Of a stretch of DNA of 64,000 nucleotides, positions 31,661 to 41,198 are shown piece by piece. The DNA comes from Aliidongia sp035943795 (GTDB taxonomy: Bacteria; Pseudomonadota; Alphaproteobacteria; ATCC43930; CGMCC-115725). The stretch is from assembly GCF_035943795.1 (NCBI RefSeq), contig NZ_DASZBY010000050.1, positions 1 through 64,000 on the forward strand. Direction: 5' to 3'. The notes below the pieces were generated by a model. The model worked only from the letters and a program-made list of their open reading frames with translations. It did not search any database and had not been told where the DNA came from. The number at the start of each line of letters is the position of its first letter. The stretch's first letter is position 1. The translations under genes and the position numbers were made by a program.

Positions 31661-32434
31661 CTACACCAAGCCCCGCACCCGCTCCCCCACCGCAACCAGG
31701 GCCGGCACGCGGCTCGCCAACAGCCTCTCCGCAATAGCCGCGCGCATGTCGGGCGTGCCGCCTTCGGCCGCGCGCCAGAACCAGTCGGCGGCGGCGGGGA
31801 TGTCGCCGCGCTGGACGAGTGCCGTCGCGTAATTGTACTGCGCGCGGAAATAGCCGCCCTCGGCGGAGCGGCGGTACCAGTCGAAGGCGGCGGCCAGGTC
31901 CTTGTCCGTGCCCCAGCCCTCCTCGTAGCACCGCGCGGCGAGGTTCATGGCGCGGGCGTGGCCCTGGGCTGCGGCCTTGAGGTACCAAGCGAGCGCCTGT
32001 GCCGGATCCCGCGCCACCCCGTTGCCGTCGAGGAACAGGTGGCCGAGATTGTACTGGCCCCAATCGTTGCCGGCCGCCGCGGCCTTGCCGTACCAGGTTG
32101 CGGCGGCGGCGATGTCGGCCGGCACGCCCCAGCCATATTCGAAGCAGCGGCCGAGCATGTTCATGGCGTCGGCATCGTGCGATCGCGCGGCGGTCTTGAA
32201 CCAGCGCACCGCCGCCGCTTCGTCCTTGGGCAGGCCGGTGCCGTCGAGCAGCATGCGGCCGAGCCGCACCTGCGCCTCGGTCAGGCCGCCCTCGGCGGCG
32301 ACGCGAACCCAGCGGGCGGCGATCGCGGGATCGCCGCTCAACAGCTGGTGCAGTTCGTGGCTCGACATCCGCGCCAGCTTGGCCGCATCGGGCTCCTCGT
32401 GCGGACCCGCCGCCTGGCGTCTGCGCGACCACAT
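31661..32434 (-). CDS. Sel1-repeat protein (PA4516-like)
   Basis: A 257-residue protein with about five Sel1-type helical repeats: AQVRLGRMLLDGTGLPKDEA, AMNMLGRCFEYGWGVPADIA, GQYNLGHLFLDGNGVARDPA, AMNLAARCYEEGWGTDKDLA. There is no clear signal peptide (MWSRRRQAAGPHEEPD). Sel1 proteins act as scaffolds. Order receptor gene, piuC, Sel1 gene is the arrangement of piuA-piuC-PA4516 in Pseudomonas, so it is likely a third member of the iron uptake unit with unknown task. The piuC gene ends 10 bp upstream. Confidence 0.85.
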   Translation of the reverse strand: MWSRRRQAAGPHEEPDAAKLARMSSHELHQLLSGDPAIAARWVRVAAEGGLTEAQVRLGRMLLDGTGLPKDEAAAVRWFKTAARSHDADAMNMLGRCFEYGWGVPADIAAAATWYGKAAAAGNDWGQYNLGHLFLDGNGVARDPAQALAWYLKAAAQGHARAMNLAARCYEEGWGTDKDLAAAFDWYRRSAEGGYFRAQYNYATALVQRGDIPAAADWFWRAAEGGTPDMRAAIAERLLASRVPALVAVGERVRGLV

Positions 32435-32444
32435 GGGTTCAGCC

Positions 32445-33125
32445 CTAGACCTCGGCCCAGCGGCGCAGCAGGTTGTGATAGCAGGCGGTCAGCCGCACCG
32501 TCGTCGGCGAGTCCGGCGCGGCCTGGCCGATCTCGCGGATCGCCATGTCCAGGTCGAACAGCAGGCTGCGCTCGCCATCGTCCTTGACCAGGCTCTGGGT
32601 CCAAAAGAAGGCCGCGACCCGGGCGCCGCGCGTGACCGGCATGACCTGGTGCAGGCTGGTCGCCGGATAGAGCACCATGTCGCCGGCCGCGAGCTTGACC
32701 GAATGGGTGCCGTAGGTGTCTTCGACGACCAGTTCGCCGCCGTCATATTCATCCGGCGTACTCAGGAACAGGGTCGCCGACACGTCGGTCCGGACGCGGT
32801 GCGCCGTGCCCGGCACCTGGCGGATCGCATTGTCGACATGGGCGCCGAACGCCATGCCCGGCACATAGCGGTTGAACAGCGGCGGATAGACATGGCGCGG
32901 CAGGGCGGCGGCCAGGAAGTCCGGGCTGCGTTCCAGCGCACGCAGCACCAGATCGCTCAGCTCGCGCGCGACCGGATCATGCTCGGGCAATTGCAGGTTC
33001 GCCTTGACCCGGGCGGACTGATGGCCGGCGGTCAGCCGGCCATCGTGCCAATCCGCCCGGTCGAGCCGATCGCGACATGTGGCGACCTGCTCGGCTGTCA
33101 GAACCCCGGGGATCGTCAACAGCAT
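32445..33125 (-). CDS. piuC: Fe(II)/2-oxoglutarate dioxygenase PiuC/YbiX
   Basis: A 226-residue PKHX-type hydroxylase. MLLTIPGVLTAEQV is the usual start. NRYVPGMAFGAHVDNAIRQ carries the HxD metal ligands and PATSLHQVMPVTRGARVAAF the distal His and the 2-oxoglutarate-binding Arg. PiuC/YbiX genes accompany catecholate siderophore receptors; the substrate is not firmly known and may be the siderophore or the receptor. It starts 2 bp after the TonB receptor gene ends, so both are on one iron-controlled transcript. Confidence 0.92.
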   Translation of the reverse strand: MLLTIPGVLTAEQVATCRDRLDRADWHDGRLTAGHQSARVKANLQLPEHDPVARELSDLVLRALERSPDFLAAALPRHVYPPLFNRYVPGMAFGAHVDNAIRQVPGTAHRVRTDVSATLFLSTPDEYDGGELVVEDTYGTHSVKLAAGDMVLYPATSLHQVMPVTRGARVAAFFWTQSLVKDDGERSLLFDLDMAIREIGQAAPDSPTTVRLTACYHNLLRRWAEV

Positions 33126-33127
33126 CG

Positions 33128-35326
33128 TCAGAACGTGAAGCTGGTCGAGAGGATCACCGTGCGGCCGGCACCTGGAACGACGTGATTTTCCGCCGCCGAG
33201 GTGTAATAGGCCGCGTCGTAATAGGTCTTGTCGAACAGGTTCGTGGCGTTAACCTGCAGCTTCACATTATCGGTCACCTGGTAGGATGCGACGGCATTGA
33301 AGATGACGTAGCCGGGCAGATTGGCCTGCTGGGCGAAATCGGCGTAGCGATGGCCCAGCCAGTTGGCGCCGCCGCCGATCATCCAATCGTCGGTCAGGTT
33401 GTATTCCGTGAAGATGTTCCCGGAGTTGCGGGCGACGTTCTGCAGGAACTCGCCCACATTGGCAGTCGTTCCCGACTTCGTGGTCTTCGCATCGAGATAG
33501 GTATAGCCGGCATAGATCTCCCACGCCGGGGTGATGTAGCCGCTGACGCCCAGTTCGAAGCCCTTCACCAGCTGATTGCCGGCCAGGGTCGTGATGCCCG
33601 GATGGTCCGGATCGTTGGTCTGGGCATTGTCGACTTCGGTATGGAACACCGCGGCGTTGACGTTGAGCGCGCCACCCAGCCACGAGGTCTTGGCGCCGCC
33701 CTCGTAGGTCTTGGCCTCGACCGGCCCCAGGCCGGATGTCTTGGCCGTCAAGGTCAGCGCCTCGGCCGACGGATCGAACGATGTGCCGTACGAGAAATAA
33801 TAGCTCTGGCTATCGTCGGGCTTCAGCACGATGGCGGCGCGCGGGCTCGTCTCGTGATCGGTCGCATCGAGATGGAGCGTGGTATGCGAGGCCACGGTAT
33901 ACTGGTTGAAGCTGGCCGCGAACCGGTCGTACCGGACGCCGCCGATCACATCGACGTAGGGGCCGATCTGGATGGTGTCGGTCAGGTAGCCGGCGCTGGT
34001 GAACGCCGTCGTGTTCTGCTGGGACGAAATGCCTTGCGGCGGCTGGATCATGTTCGAATTCGGATCGAGCAGCGGGGTCTCGGGCACGAAACTGTTGTTC
34101 TTGTTGAACGGGTTGTTGAAGCGGCCGATGTCGGAGGTCTGGCGACCGAACTCGGCGCCCACGATCAGGATGTGGTTGACCGGGCCGGTCTGGAACCGGG
34201 CCGTGACATCGGTCTGGTTGGTGATGTTGGTCTGGTCGCCCTGGCTCGACGGCGCATCGCGCCCGACCACGATCGTGCTCAGCGGCGTGCTTGGGGTTGG
34301 GACCTTGGACCCGAAATTCGGCGCGCTGAAGTGATAGCCGAACAGATAGCTGGCGCCGCGCAGCGTGTCGGAAATCGACAGGTCCTGGTTGAACTCGTGC
34401 TTGATGCGGATCGTCGCGATGTCGTCCCGCGTCGTGTTCGAGTCGGAGTTGAGGCCGTAGAAGTTCGAGCGCTTGACCGGCGCCGGCTCGCCATTGATGA
34501 ACGGAATGCCGAAATCGGGAACGTTGTTCTCTTCCTGATGCAGGTAGGACAAGGTCAGCGTGGTCGGTGTGCCGAGGCCGATCGCATAGGATGGTGCGAA
34601 GCCCCAGCGCTCGTTGTGGGCGCGGTCGCGATCGGCGACGTCCGACCGCTCGTCCATCGCATTGAGCCGGATCGCCGAGGTATCGGACAGCGGCTGGTTC
34701 ACGTCGGCGGTGCCGCGCAACAGGGCATTGGTCCCGACCGAAGCGGTGCCGGAATAGAGCGGCGCCAAGGTCGGCGCTTTGCTGACCTGATTGATCACGC
34801 CGCCGGTCGATCCGCGACCGAACAGCACCGCGGACGGTCCCTTCAGGACCTCGACCTGGTCGAGGTCGAAACTGTCGCGGGTGTAGATGGCCGCGTCGCG
34901 GATGCCGTCGAGGAAGAAATCGTTGAAGGCGGAAAAGCCGCGCAGGTTGACCGTATCGCCGCGCGCGGCACCTTCGCCGGAATTGAAGGTGATGCCTGGC
35001 ACGTTCTTCAACGCATCCTGCAGCCGCGTCGCGGCCTGATCCTTCAGGAGTTGCTGGTTGACGACGTTGATCGTCTGCGGCGCGTCCTGCAGGCCGGTCG
35101 GCAGCTTGTCGTTGACGAGTGCACGCACGCCGGTGACGGTGATCTGCTCGACCGGCTTGGCATCGGCCTGCTGCTTCGCCTGATCGTTCGACGCCGTCTG
35201 GGCGAAGGCGCCCGACAAGCTCGCGGCCGACGTCACGCAGAAGGTCGTCGCGGTCAGCGCCGGTTGCGGCAGCCCCAGGAACGAAGAACGACGCGGATTT
35301 CCGCCAACCGAACCCAATGAACGCAT
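33128..35326 (-). CDS. fiu: TonB-dependent siderophore receptor (Fiu/PiuA-like)
   Basis: A 732-residue outer-membrane receptor. A long signal region (MRSLGSVGGNPRRSSFLG...GAFAQ) precedes the TonB-box-like VEQITVTGVRAL. The plug domain has DAPQTINVVNQQLLKDQAAT, DALKNVPGITF, FFLDGIRDAAIYTRDSFDLD and VEVLKGPSAVLFGRGSTGG. A 22-strand barrel follows, ending in aromatic VILSTSFTF. Resemblance to Fiu/PiuA, receptors for catechol and monomeric iron chelates, is strong through plug and first strands (YLHQEENNVPDFGIPFINGE). The ATG at 35326 is chosen over one 108 bp upstream. A Fur-like site lies about 130 bp upstream. Confidence 0.9.
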   Translation of the reverse strand: MRSLGSVGGNPRRSSFLGLPQPALTATTFCVTSAASLSGAFAQTASNDQAKQQADAKPVEQITVTGVRALVNDKLPTGLQDAPQTINVVNQQLLKDQAATRLQDALKNVPGITFNSGEGAARGDTVNLRGFSAFNDFFLDGIRDAAIYTRDSFDLDQVEVLKGPSAVLFGRGSTGGVINQVSKAPTLAPLYSGTASVGTNALLRGTADVNQPLSDTSAIRLNAMDERSDVADRDRAHNERWGFAPSYAIGLGTPTTLTLSYLHQEENNVPDFGIPFINGEPAPVKRSNFYGLNSDSNTTRDDIATIRIKHEFNQDLSISDTLRGASYLFGYHFSAPNFGSKVPTPSTPLSTIVVGRDAPSSQGDQTNITNQTDVTARFQTGPVNHILIVGAEFGRQTSDIGRFNNPFNKNNSFVPETPLLDPNSNMIQPPQGISSQQNTTAFTSAGYLTDTIQIGPYVDVIGGVRYDRFAASFNQYTVASHTTLHLDATDHETSPRAAIVLKPDDSQSYYFSYGTSFDPSAEALTLTAKTSGLGPVEAKTYEGGAKTSWLGGALNVNAAVFHTEVDNAQTNDPDHPGITTLAGNQLVKGFELGVSGYITPAWEIYAGYTYLDAKTTKSGTTANVGEFLQNVARNSGNIFTEYNLTDDWMIGGGANWLGHRYADFAQQANLPGYVIFNAVASYQVTDNVKLQVNATNLFDKTYYDAAYYTSAAENHVVPGAGRTVILSTSFTF

Positions 35327-35452
35327 TTTCGAAATCCCACCCTTTGTCTTCGGCGGGAAGGAAGCGATTTCAGCACCGAAACCCTCGGTAGCCGGGTCGC
35401 CCGTTCCCGCTGTCTCCATCGACGGAGCGGACACTAAGCGGGCATCGGCTCA

Positions 35453-35482
35453 TTTGCAAACGATTATCAATACCATTCGCAA
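35453..35482 (-). promoter_or_regulatory. Fur-box-like site upstream of the TonB receptor
   Basis: On the receptor's strand the sequence reads TTGCGAATGGTATTGATAAT then CGTTTGCAAA. AATGGTATTGATAATCGTT resembles the 19-bp Fur consensus GATAATGATAATCATTATC, and TTGCGAA/TTGCAAA flank it as imperfect arms. It sits in the only AT-rich patch before the gene. Expected effect: repression by Fur when iron is plentiful. Confidence 0.65.
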
Positions 35483-35528
35483 CTGCTTGGCGCATGACTG
35501 CCGCGTGACGCCGTTCCCGGGAAATGGT

Positions 35529-38500
35529 TCAAAGCCAGCGATCGATCGTGCCGATGAAGCGTTCGGGATCGAACGGCTTGGTCACGAAATCATCCATGCC
35601 GACCGCCAGGCAGGCCTCGCGCGCGCCCGTCAGCAGGGTCGCCGTCATGGCGATGATCGGCACCCGCGCCATGGCGCCGGCCGAGGCGCGGATGCGTTTG
35701 GTCGCCTGCAGCCCGTCCAGACCCGGCATCTGCAGATCCATCAGCACCAGATCGTAGGCCTGGCTCTCGATCGCGACCACGGCCGCATCGCCGTCGGTCA
35801 CCGTGTCGACGACGAAACCGGCGTCGAGCAGGATCGTCTCGGCAACCTGCCGGTTGATGAAGTTATCGTCGGCGACCAGGATGCGGCCGTGTCGCACCGC
35901 GGCCAGAACCCGGGAGACCTCGGACGCGTCGACCGCCAAGGCCTGCCGCAGCGCCTCGATCATGGGCTGCCGCGCCGGCGGCTTGGCCACGATCGCTTTC
36001 GCGTCGGGCATCTCGGCCCGCCCGAGCGTCGTCAGCAGGACCAGCCGCGAGCCGTCGGCCCCGGCCAGCAGCAGGCGCAGGATCTCGGCATCCCGATCGG
36101 CGATCGCCTCGTCGGCCAGGATCGCGTCGAACGGCTGGGGCGCCGTGCGGATCGCATTCAAGGCGGCGAGCGCGTCGCCGGTCTCGGTGACCAACGCCTT
36201 CGCCTCGCGCAGCCACCGCCCGCAGATCGCCCGCCGCGGGGCGAAGTGGTCGACCAGCAGCACGCGGCGCCCGGCCAGATCGATCGACGGAACCGGAACC
36301 CGGGCATCGGCATGGCGCAACGGCACCTCGACCCAGAATCGGCTGCCGCCGCCCGGCCGATCCTCGGCGCCGATCGTGCCACCCATCAGATCGGTCAGGC
36401 ATTTCGAGATATTGAGGCCCAGGCCGCTGCCGCCGAAGCGGCGCGCGATCGATCCATCGGCCTGCTGGAACTTCTGGAACAGCTTGCCCTTGGCCTCGGC
36501 GCTGAGGCCGATCCCAGTGTCCTCGATCGCGAACCGGATCCGGCTGCGCGCCGCTCCGGTTCCCGACGACGTGTCGATCAAGGGATCGCGCGGCAGTGGC
36601 TCGGCGGTGATCTCGACCATCACATGGCCACGCTCGGTGAATTTGACCGCGTTCGAGATGAGGTTCAGCAAGACCTGCCGCAGACGCGACGGATCTCCGT
36701 GGAACGCGCGGCGTGCCGCCGGATCGAGCCAGCAGACCAGCTCGATCCCTTTCGCGGCCGCGCGCGGCGCTGCCAGTTCGACGGTCTTTTCGACCACGTC
36801 CTGAAGCGGAAATTCGATCGTTTCGAGTTCGACCTGACCCGCTTCCAATTTCGAGACATCCAGGATGTCGTTGATCAGGTCCAGCAGCACGTCGGCCGAA
36901 TACCGCACCGCTTCGGCGAATTTTCGCTGCTCGGGCGCGAGATTCGTGTCGAGCAGCAGGGCGTTCATCCCGAGCACGCCGTTCATCGGCGTGCGGATTT
37001 CATGGCTCATGGTCGCGAGGAATTCGCTCTTCGCCCGGTTCGCCGCCTCTGCCGCTTCGCGTGCCTGGATCAACTGGCCCGCCTGAACTTCGAGATCGAG
37101 CTTGGCACCCTCGATCTCGTGCTCGCGCGCGACCGCGTCGGTGACGTCGCGGATCAGCGCCAGATACCCGCCATTGGCGGTCGGCACGCAGCGCCGCTCG
37201 ATCCAGCGGCCGGACCCCAAATGATGCCGGTCTTGCAGCGGCACGCCCTCACGGATCGACCGGCGTCGCGCCTCGATCAAGCCCTGGGCCGATCCGCTGC
37301 CGTAGAAATCGGCCGACGCCAGGGCCGCGAGCAGGATGCCCAGCGGATCGTCGCTGGCGTCGGCGATCGAGGGATCGAGATCCAGCAGCGCCAGGAGCTG
37401 CCGGTTCCAGGCGACCAGTTGCGGCGTCCCGTCCAGCAGCGCGATGCCATCAGGCGTATTGTCGAGAACGGCGCTCAGCCTCGCGTGCTGGAGTTCCAGA
37501 GCCGCAGCGCCGCGCCGACGATCGGTGATGTCGCGCGCGCCGAAATGGACCCGCGCGATCCGGCCCGTGTCGTCCGGCATCGGAACGACCACGACCTCCC
37601 AATCGCGGCGATCATCCGGCCCCTCGCCCTCGGCGATTTCGAACTTGAACGGCTGCCGGGTCGACACGGCCGTCGCCACATGTTCGTGGATCACGGCGGC
37701 GCCGGCCGGCGCCACGATCTCCTCGACCGGGCGTCCGCCCATACCGACGGGGTCGATGCCCAGGAAATTGCCCTCGACCCGGTTGCTGGTCTCGAACCGG
37801 ACTGTGCCGTCCCAGGCGATTTCGAAAACGATGAGATTGTCGGGCGAATGGTCGAAGGCGGCGCGGAACAGCCGTTCAGCCGATTGACGCCGGCGAACCT
37901 GGGTACCGAGCCGCCATCCGATGGCACTGATTGCCAGGATGATGCCGATCAGACCGCCGACCTCGATCTGGGCGTAACGCCACCAGGCACTCAATATTTC
38001 GTCGCGGCCGAACGAGACGACGGCAACAAGCGGAAAACGCTCGGCGCTGTAGTAGCCGGTGATGCGCTCGATCTGGTCGAGCATCGACACGTGGCCGAAG
38101 TTCCCGAATGCCGCCTTTGGCAGATAAGCTCGAAACAGCAGGTTGTCCGACAGGTCGCGGCCGATTTCGCTCGATTGGAACGGTTGTTCCGCAAGCAGGG
38201 TGCCATTCCGGTTGAGCAGGCGGATCGCCCCGTCGGTTCCGACGTCGAGCGTGCCGTAATATCGTTGGAACGACGTCTGGCTCAAGGTCGCCAACGCGAC
38301 CCCGGCAAAGCTGCCGTCCGCATGATTGAGCCGACGCGAGACCGGGATGATCCATTCGTTGCTCGACTTGCTGACGACCGGCGCGCCGATGTGCAGGGCG
38401 AGATCCGCATGCTCCCGATGATACTGGAAATATTCGCGATCCGAATTGTTCATGCCCGCCGGCGTCGATGGCAGGCCAGTCGCCAGCCATTCGCCGGCCT

Positions 38501-38873
38501 CGCCATAGACGAACAGCCCGAACAGTCCCGGCACCGTCGTGAGCTGGGTCGCGAGATGGTGGTCCAGCCGGTCGAGCGCTGCCGCGCCGATGCCATCCGC
38601 CTCGACCCGCTCGGCAATGTCCGTCAGGATCGAGTTGGCGCTCTGCACGACGTCGTCGGCGTGCTTGGCCAGCGAACGCGCCAGATTCTGCGTCTCGGTC
38701 TGGGCATGCTCCAGTTCGATCGCGCGCGATTGCAGGATCACCCAGCCGTCAACCAGCGCCAGGGAGAGACAGGCCAACAGCACGAACCCGAGAATGCCGG
38801 ACGATGATGCGCGCCGAGGCTTCGAGGCCACGCGGCTCGGATCTGAAATGGACGTCACCGGGCCGCTCTCCAA
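35529..38873 (-). CDS. Hybrid sensor histidine kinase (Cache, PAS, HisKA, HATPase, two receivers)
   Basis: A 1114-residue membrane sensor. TM1 is ILGFVLLACLSLALVDGWVI (about 27-46). A periplasmic Cache-type sensor domain follows (FGLFVYGEAGEWLATGLPS, NNSDREYFQYHREHADLALH), then TM2 (YAQIEVGGLIGIILAISAIG). Two PAS domains come next, then HisKA with SEFLATMSHEIRTPMNGVLG (His near 621) and HATPase with GTGIGLSAEAK-like and GLGLNISK boxes. Receiver 1 is weak (LLVDHFAPRR, AILADEA, VAKPPA); receiver 2 is complete (LVADDNFIN, LVLMDLQMPGLDG, FVTKPFD). No separate response regulator adjoins; output may go through a phosphotransfer protein encoded elsewhere. Ligand unknown. Confidence 0.9.
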   Translation of the reverse strand: MESGPVTSISDPSRVASKPRRASSSGILGFVLLACLSLALVDGWVILQSRAIELEHAQTETQNLARSLAKHADDVVQSANSILTDIAERVEADGIGAAALDRLDHHLATQLTTVPGLFGLFVYGEAGEWLATGLPSTPAGMNNSDREYFQYHREHADLALHIGAPVVSKSSNEWIIPVSRRLNHADGSFAGVALATLSQTSFQRYYGTLDVGTDGAIRLLNRNGTLLAEQPFQSSEIGRDLSDNLLFRAYLPKAAFGNFGHVSMLDQIERITGYYSAERFPLVAVVSFGRDEILSAWWRYAQIEVGGLIGIILAISAIGWRLGTQVRRRQSAERLFRAAFDHSPDNLIVFEIAWDGTVRFETSNRVEGNFLGIDPVGMGGRPVEEIVAPAGAAVIHEHVATAVSTRQPFKFEIAEGEGPDDRRDWEVVVVPMPDDTGRIARVHFGARDITDRRRGAAALELQHARLSAVLDNTPDGIALLDGTPQLVAWNRQLLALLDLDPSIADASDDPLGILLAALASADFYGSGSAQGLIEARRRSIREGVPLQDRHHLGSGRWIERRCVPTANGGYLALIRDVTDAVAREHEIEGAKLDLEVQAGQLIQAREAAEAANRAKSEFLATMSHEIRTPMNGVLGMNALLLDTNLAPEQRKFAEAVRYSADVLLDLINDILDVSKLEAGQVELETIEFPLQDVVEKTVELAAPRAAAKGIELVCWLDPAARRAFHGDPSRLRQVLLNLISNAVKFTERGHVMVEITAEPLPRDPLIDTSSGTGAARSRIRFAIEDTGIGLSAEAKGKLFQKFQQADGSIARRFGGSGLGLNISKCLTDLMGGTIGAEDRPGGGSRFWVEVPLRHADARVPVPSIDLAGRRVLLVDHFAPRRAICGRWLREAKALVTETGDALAALNAIRTAPQPFDAILADEAIADRDAEILRLLLAGADGSRLVLLTTLGRAEMPDAKAIVAKPPARQPMIEALRQALAVDASEVSRVLAAVRHGRILVADDNFINRQVAETILLDAGFVVDTVTDGDAAVVAIESQAYDLVLMDLQMPGLDGLQATKRIRASAGAMARVPIIAMTATLLTGAREACLAVGMDDFVTKPFDPERFIGTIDRWL

Positions 38874-39094
38874 ACAGGTTCAAGGAAAACAGCTTAGCCT
38901 ACCCATGGTTAAGCGAACCCTGCCGGTCCGGAGCATGTTCCGAGCTAGCCACAGCCGGTCGCGGCGCTCTTTCCATTCGTCGGCGAGGGCTCTAGGCTGG
39001 CGCTTTGATGGTTTTGGCGGCGGCGACCGATCAACGGTACCGCGGAGACGGGACGGCAAGCCGTTCCGTTCGGAAAAGCGGGGTATCAAACCCG

Positions 39095-40147
39095 ATGTTT
39101 CGCCTGCTCATCCTCGGCGGCACTCAGTTCCTGGGCCGCCATCTGGTCGAGGCCGCCGTGGCGCGGCATCACCAGGTCACGCTGTTCACGCGCGGCAAGA
39201 CCAACCCGGCCCTCTTCCCCCAGATCGAGCGCCTGGTCGGCGACCGGGCCGGCGATCTGCGGGCACTGACCGGCCGGCGCTGGGATGCCGTGATCGATAC
39301 GTCGGGTTATGTACCGCGCCTGGTCCGCCATGCCGCCCTGACCCTCGAAGGGGCCGTGGGCCACTACACGTTCGTTTCGTCGATCTCGGTCTATTCTGCC
39401 CCGCTGCCGCGCGGGCTGGACGAGGCCCACCCGATCGCGACCCGGCTCGACGATCCGTCGACCGAGGAGATCCAGCCATCGACCTACGGGCCGCTCAAAG
39501 CCCGCGCCGAGACCGCGGTCGACGCGATCCTGCCCGGCCGGACGCTCATCATCAGGCCGGGCCTGATCGTCGGCCCGCACGACCCTTCCGATCGCTTCAG
39601 CTATTGGCCGTGGCGGCTCGCCCGCGGCGGCGCCGTGCTGGCGCCCGGCCGGCAACGCGCGCCGATCCAGGTGATCGACGGCCGCGATCTCGCGCATTGG
39701 ATGGTCGCCATGGCGGAATCCCAGGCGACGGGAACCTATAACGCTGCCGGGCCGGCAGCGCCGATCACGATGGCCGACCTGCTGAAGACCGGCCGGTCGG
39801 CGCTGGGTGCCGATGCCGATCTGCATTGGGTCGACGACGCTTTCCTGCTGCAGCAGGGCATCGGCATCGACCGGGGCATGCCCGCCGAGACACTGCCGCT
39901 CTGGTTGCCCGCACGCGAGAAGGTGCTGGCCGGCCTGTTCGCGATCGACAGCCGCCGGGCGATCGCCGCCGGCCTGAAGTTCCGGCCGCTCGCGGATACG
40001 TTCCGCGACACCGCCGACTGGCTGGGTACGCGCGATCCGACCCGCAGTTGGCGCACCGGCCTCAGCCTGGAACGCGAGGCCGTCTTGCTCGCCGCCTGGC
40101 GCCAAGGCCAGCTCGCCGATCACTCGGCGGCGAAGCGCGCCCGATAA
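39095..40147 (+). CDS. NAD-dependent epimerase/dehydratase family protein
   Basis: A 350-residue extended-SDR-like protein. MFRLLILGGTQFLGRHLVEA gives the NAD(P)-binding GGTxFLG motif. The segments FVSSISVYS and STYGPLKARAE hold the Ser and a YxxxK (YGPLK). C-terminal parts such as DWLGTRDPTRSWRTGLSLER have the look of a reductase group related to CSP41/isoflavone reductase-like proteins. Substrate unknown. The ATG at 39095 is used because the Rossmann fold starts there. Its 3' end overlaps the convergent GlxA-type gene by 28 bp. It diverges from the hybrid kinase gene over 221 bp without a clear regulatory site. Confidence 0.8.
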   Translation: MFRLLILGGTQFLGRHLVEAAVARHHQVTLFTRGKTNPALFPQIERLVGDRAGDLRALTGRRWDAVIDTSGYVPRLVRHAALTLEGAVGHYTFVSSISVYSAPLPRGLDEAHPIATRLDDPSTEEIQPSTYGPLKARAETAVDAILPGRTLIIRPGLIVGPHDPSDRFSYWPWRLARGGAVLAPGRQRAPIQVIDGRDLAHWMVAMAESQATGTYNAAGPAAPITMADLLKTGRSALGADADLHWVDDAFLLQQGIGIDRGMPAETLPLWLPAREKVLAGLFAIDSRRAIAAGLKFRPLADTFRDTADWLGTRDPTRSWRTGLSLEREAVLLAAWRQGQLADHSAAKRAR

Positions 40148-41088
40148 TCCAACGGGCAGACGCCGAGGCGACGCTGGAACGTGCGGCGCATACGCTCCTC
40201 GTCGCCGAAGCCGAAATCGAGCGCGATCCGCTTCAGCGGCCGGTCGGTCGCCTCGAGCGCCCGGCGCGCAGCTTCGAGCCGCAGCGCCTCGACCATGCGC
40301 GCCGGCGTCCGGCCGGCCTTGGCCGCATAGGCGCGGGCGAAGGTGCGCGCCGACATGCCCGCCTGCTCGGCCAGCCGCTCCACCTTGATTTCCTCGGCCA
40401 GATGTTCGCGCACCCAGGCGTGCAGCCCGGCGAAATCCTGGTCGGCGGCGATCTGCGCCTCGAGTGCCGCACTGAACTGGGCCTGGCCACCCGGCCGTTT
40501 CAGGAAGACCACCAGATGGCGCGCGATCAGCATGGCCTTGTCATGCCCCAGGTCGTCCTGGATCAGCGCCAGGGACAGATCGATTCCGGCGGTGACGCCG
40601 GCCGACGTCCAGATACCGCCATCGCGAATGAAGATCGGCTCCGGCACCACTTCGATCTTGGGAAACCGCCGCTGCAGATCGTCGGCAGCCCACCAGTGGG
40701 TCGCCACACGCCGGCCGTCGAGCAGCCCGGCCTTCGCCAGCAGATAGGCGCCGGTACAGACCGACGCCAAGCGGCGCACCTTTGGCGCCAGGTCGCGGAT
40801 CGCCTGCACCAGCGTATCGTCATGCATCGCCCGCCGCGTGCCGATGCCGCCCGCCACGATCAGCGTGTCGAGTTCCACGCCGTCGAGATCGGCAAGCGCC
40901 TGGGTCAACACGACCAGACCGCCCGAGGTCCTGAGCGCGCCGCCGTCCCGCGAGACCACCAACGGCTCGTAAGGCGGCGCGCCCTTGGCACCCTGCAACT
41001 CGTTGGCGCTCGCGAAACATTGGAACGGGCCGCTGATGTCGAGCAGGTGGCCATCCGTCACGGCGAGCACGGCGATCTTGCGGGGCAT
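40120..41088 (-). CDS. GlxA-type transcriptional regulator (DJ-1/PfpI domain plus AraC HTH)
   Basis: A 322-residue regulator. Residues 1-190 are a DJ-1/PfpI-like domain (KIAVLAVTDGHLLDISGPFQ, RRLASVCTGAYLLAKAGLLD, ATHWWAADDLQ). Residues about 220-320 are an AraC-type DNA-binding domain (IKVERLAEQAGMSARTFARA, IALDFGFGDEERMRRTFQRR). Start ATG at 41088 has a GGGAG site. It diverges from the isonitrile hydratase gene, itself a DJ-1/PfpI protein, across 110 bp and very likely regulates it, perhaps sensing the same or a related compound through its own DJ-1 domain. Confidence 0.9.
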   Translation of the reverse strand: MPRKIAVLAVTDGHLLDISGPFQCFASANELQGAKGAPPYEPLVVSRDGGALRTSGGLVVLTQALADLDGVELDTLIVAGGIGTRRAMHDDTLVQAIRDLAPKVRRLASVCTGAYLLAKAGLLDGRRVATHWWAADDLQRRFPKIEVVPEPIFIRDGGIWTSAGVTAGIDLSLALIQDDLGHDKAMLIARHLVVFLKRPGGQAQFSAALEAQIAADQDFAGLHAWVREHLAEEIKVERLAEQAGMSARTFARAYAAKAGRTPARMVEALRLEAARRALEATDRPLKRIALDFGFGDEERMRRTFQRRLGVCPLDYRARFAAE

Positions 41089-41198
41089 GGCATTCTCCCT
41101 GGCAGAAAAGGAGGGGGATTTGACGTAGCTGCCAAGGATGCCACCCTGCACTATCGCCCTGCGGCCGTCGAGGCCGTCCCATCACGGTGGAGCGTCGC

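Noticed and set aside
33077..35320. A 747-codon plus-strand open frame opposite the TonB receptor
   Set aside because: Low-complexity shadow composition; the receptor on the other strand has plug and barrel signatures along its full length.
35454..38807. A 1117-codon open frame on the plus strand opposite the hybrid histidine kinase
   Set aside because: It is a typical GC-rich antisense shadow with no recognisable domain; the minus-strand frame contains complete kinase and receiver motifs.
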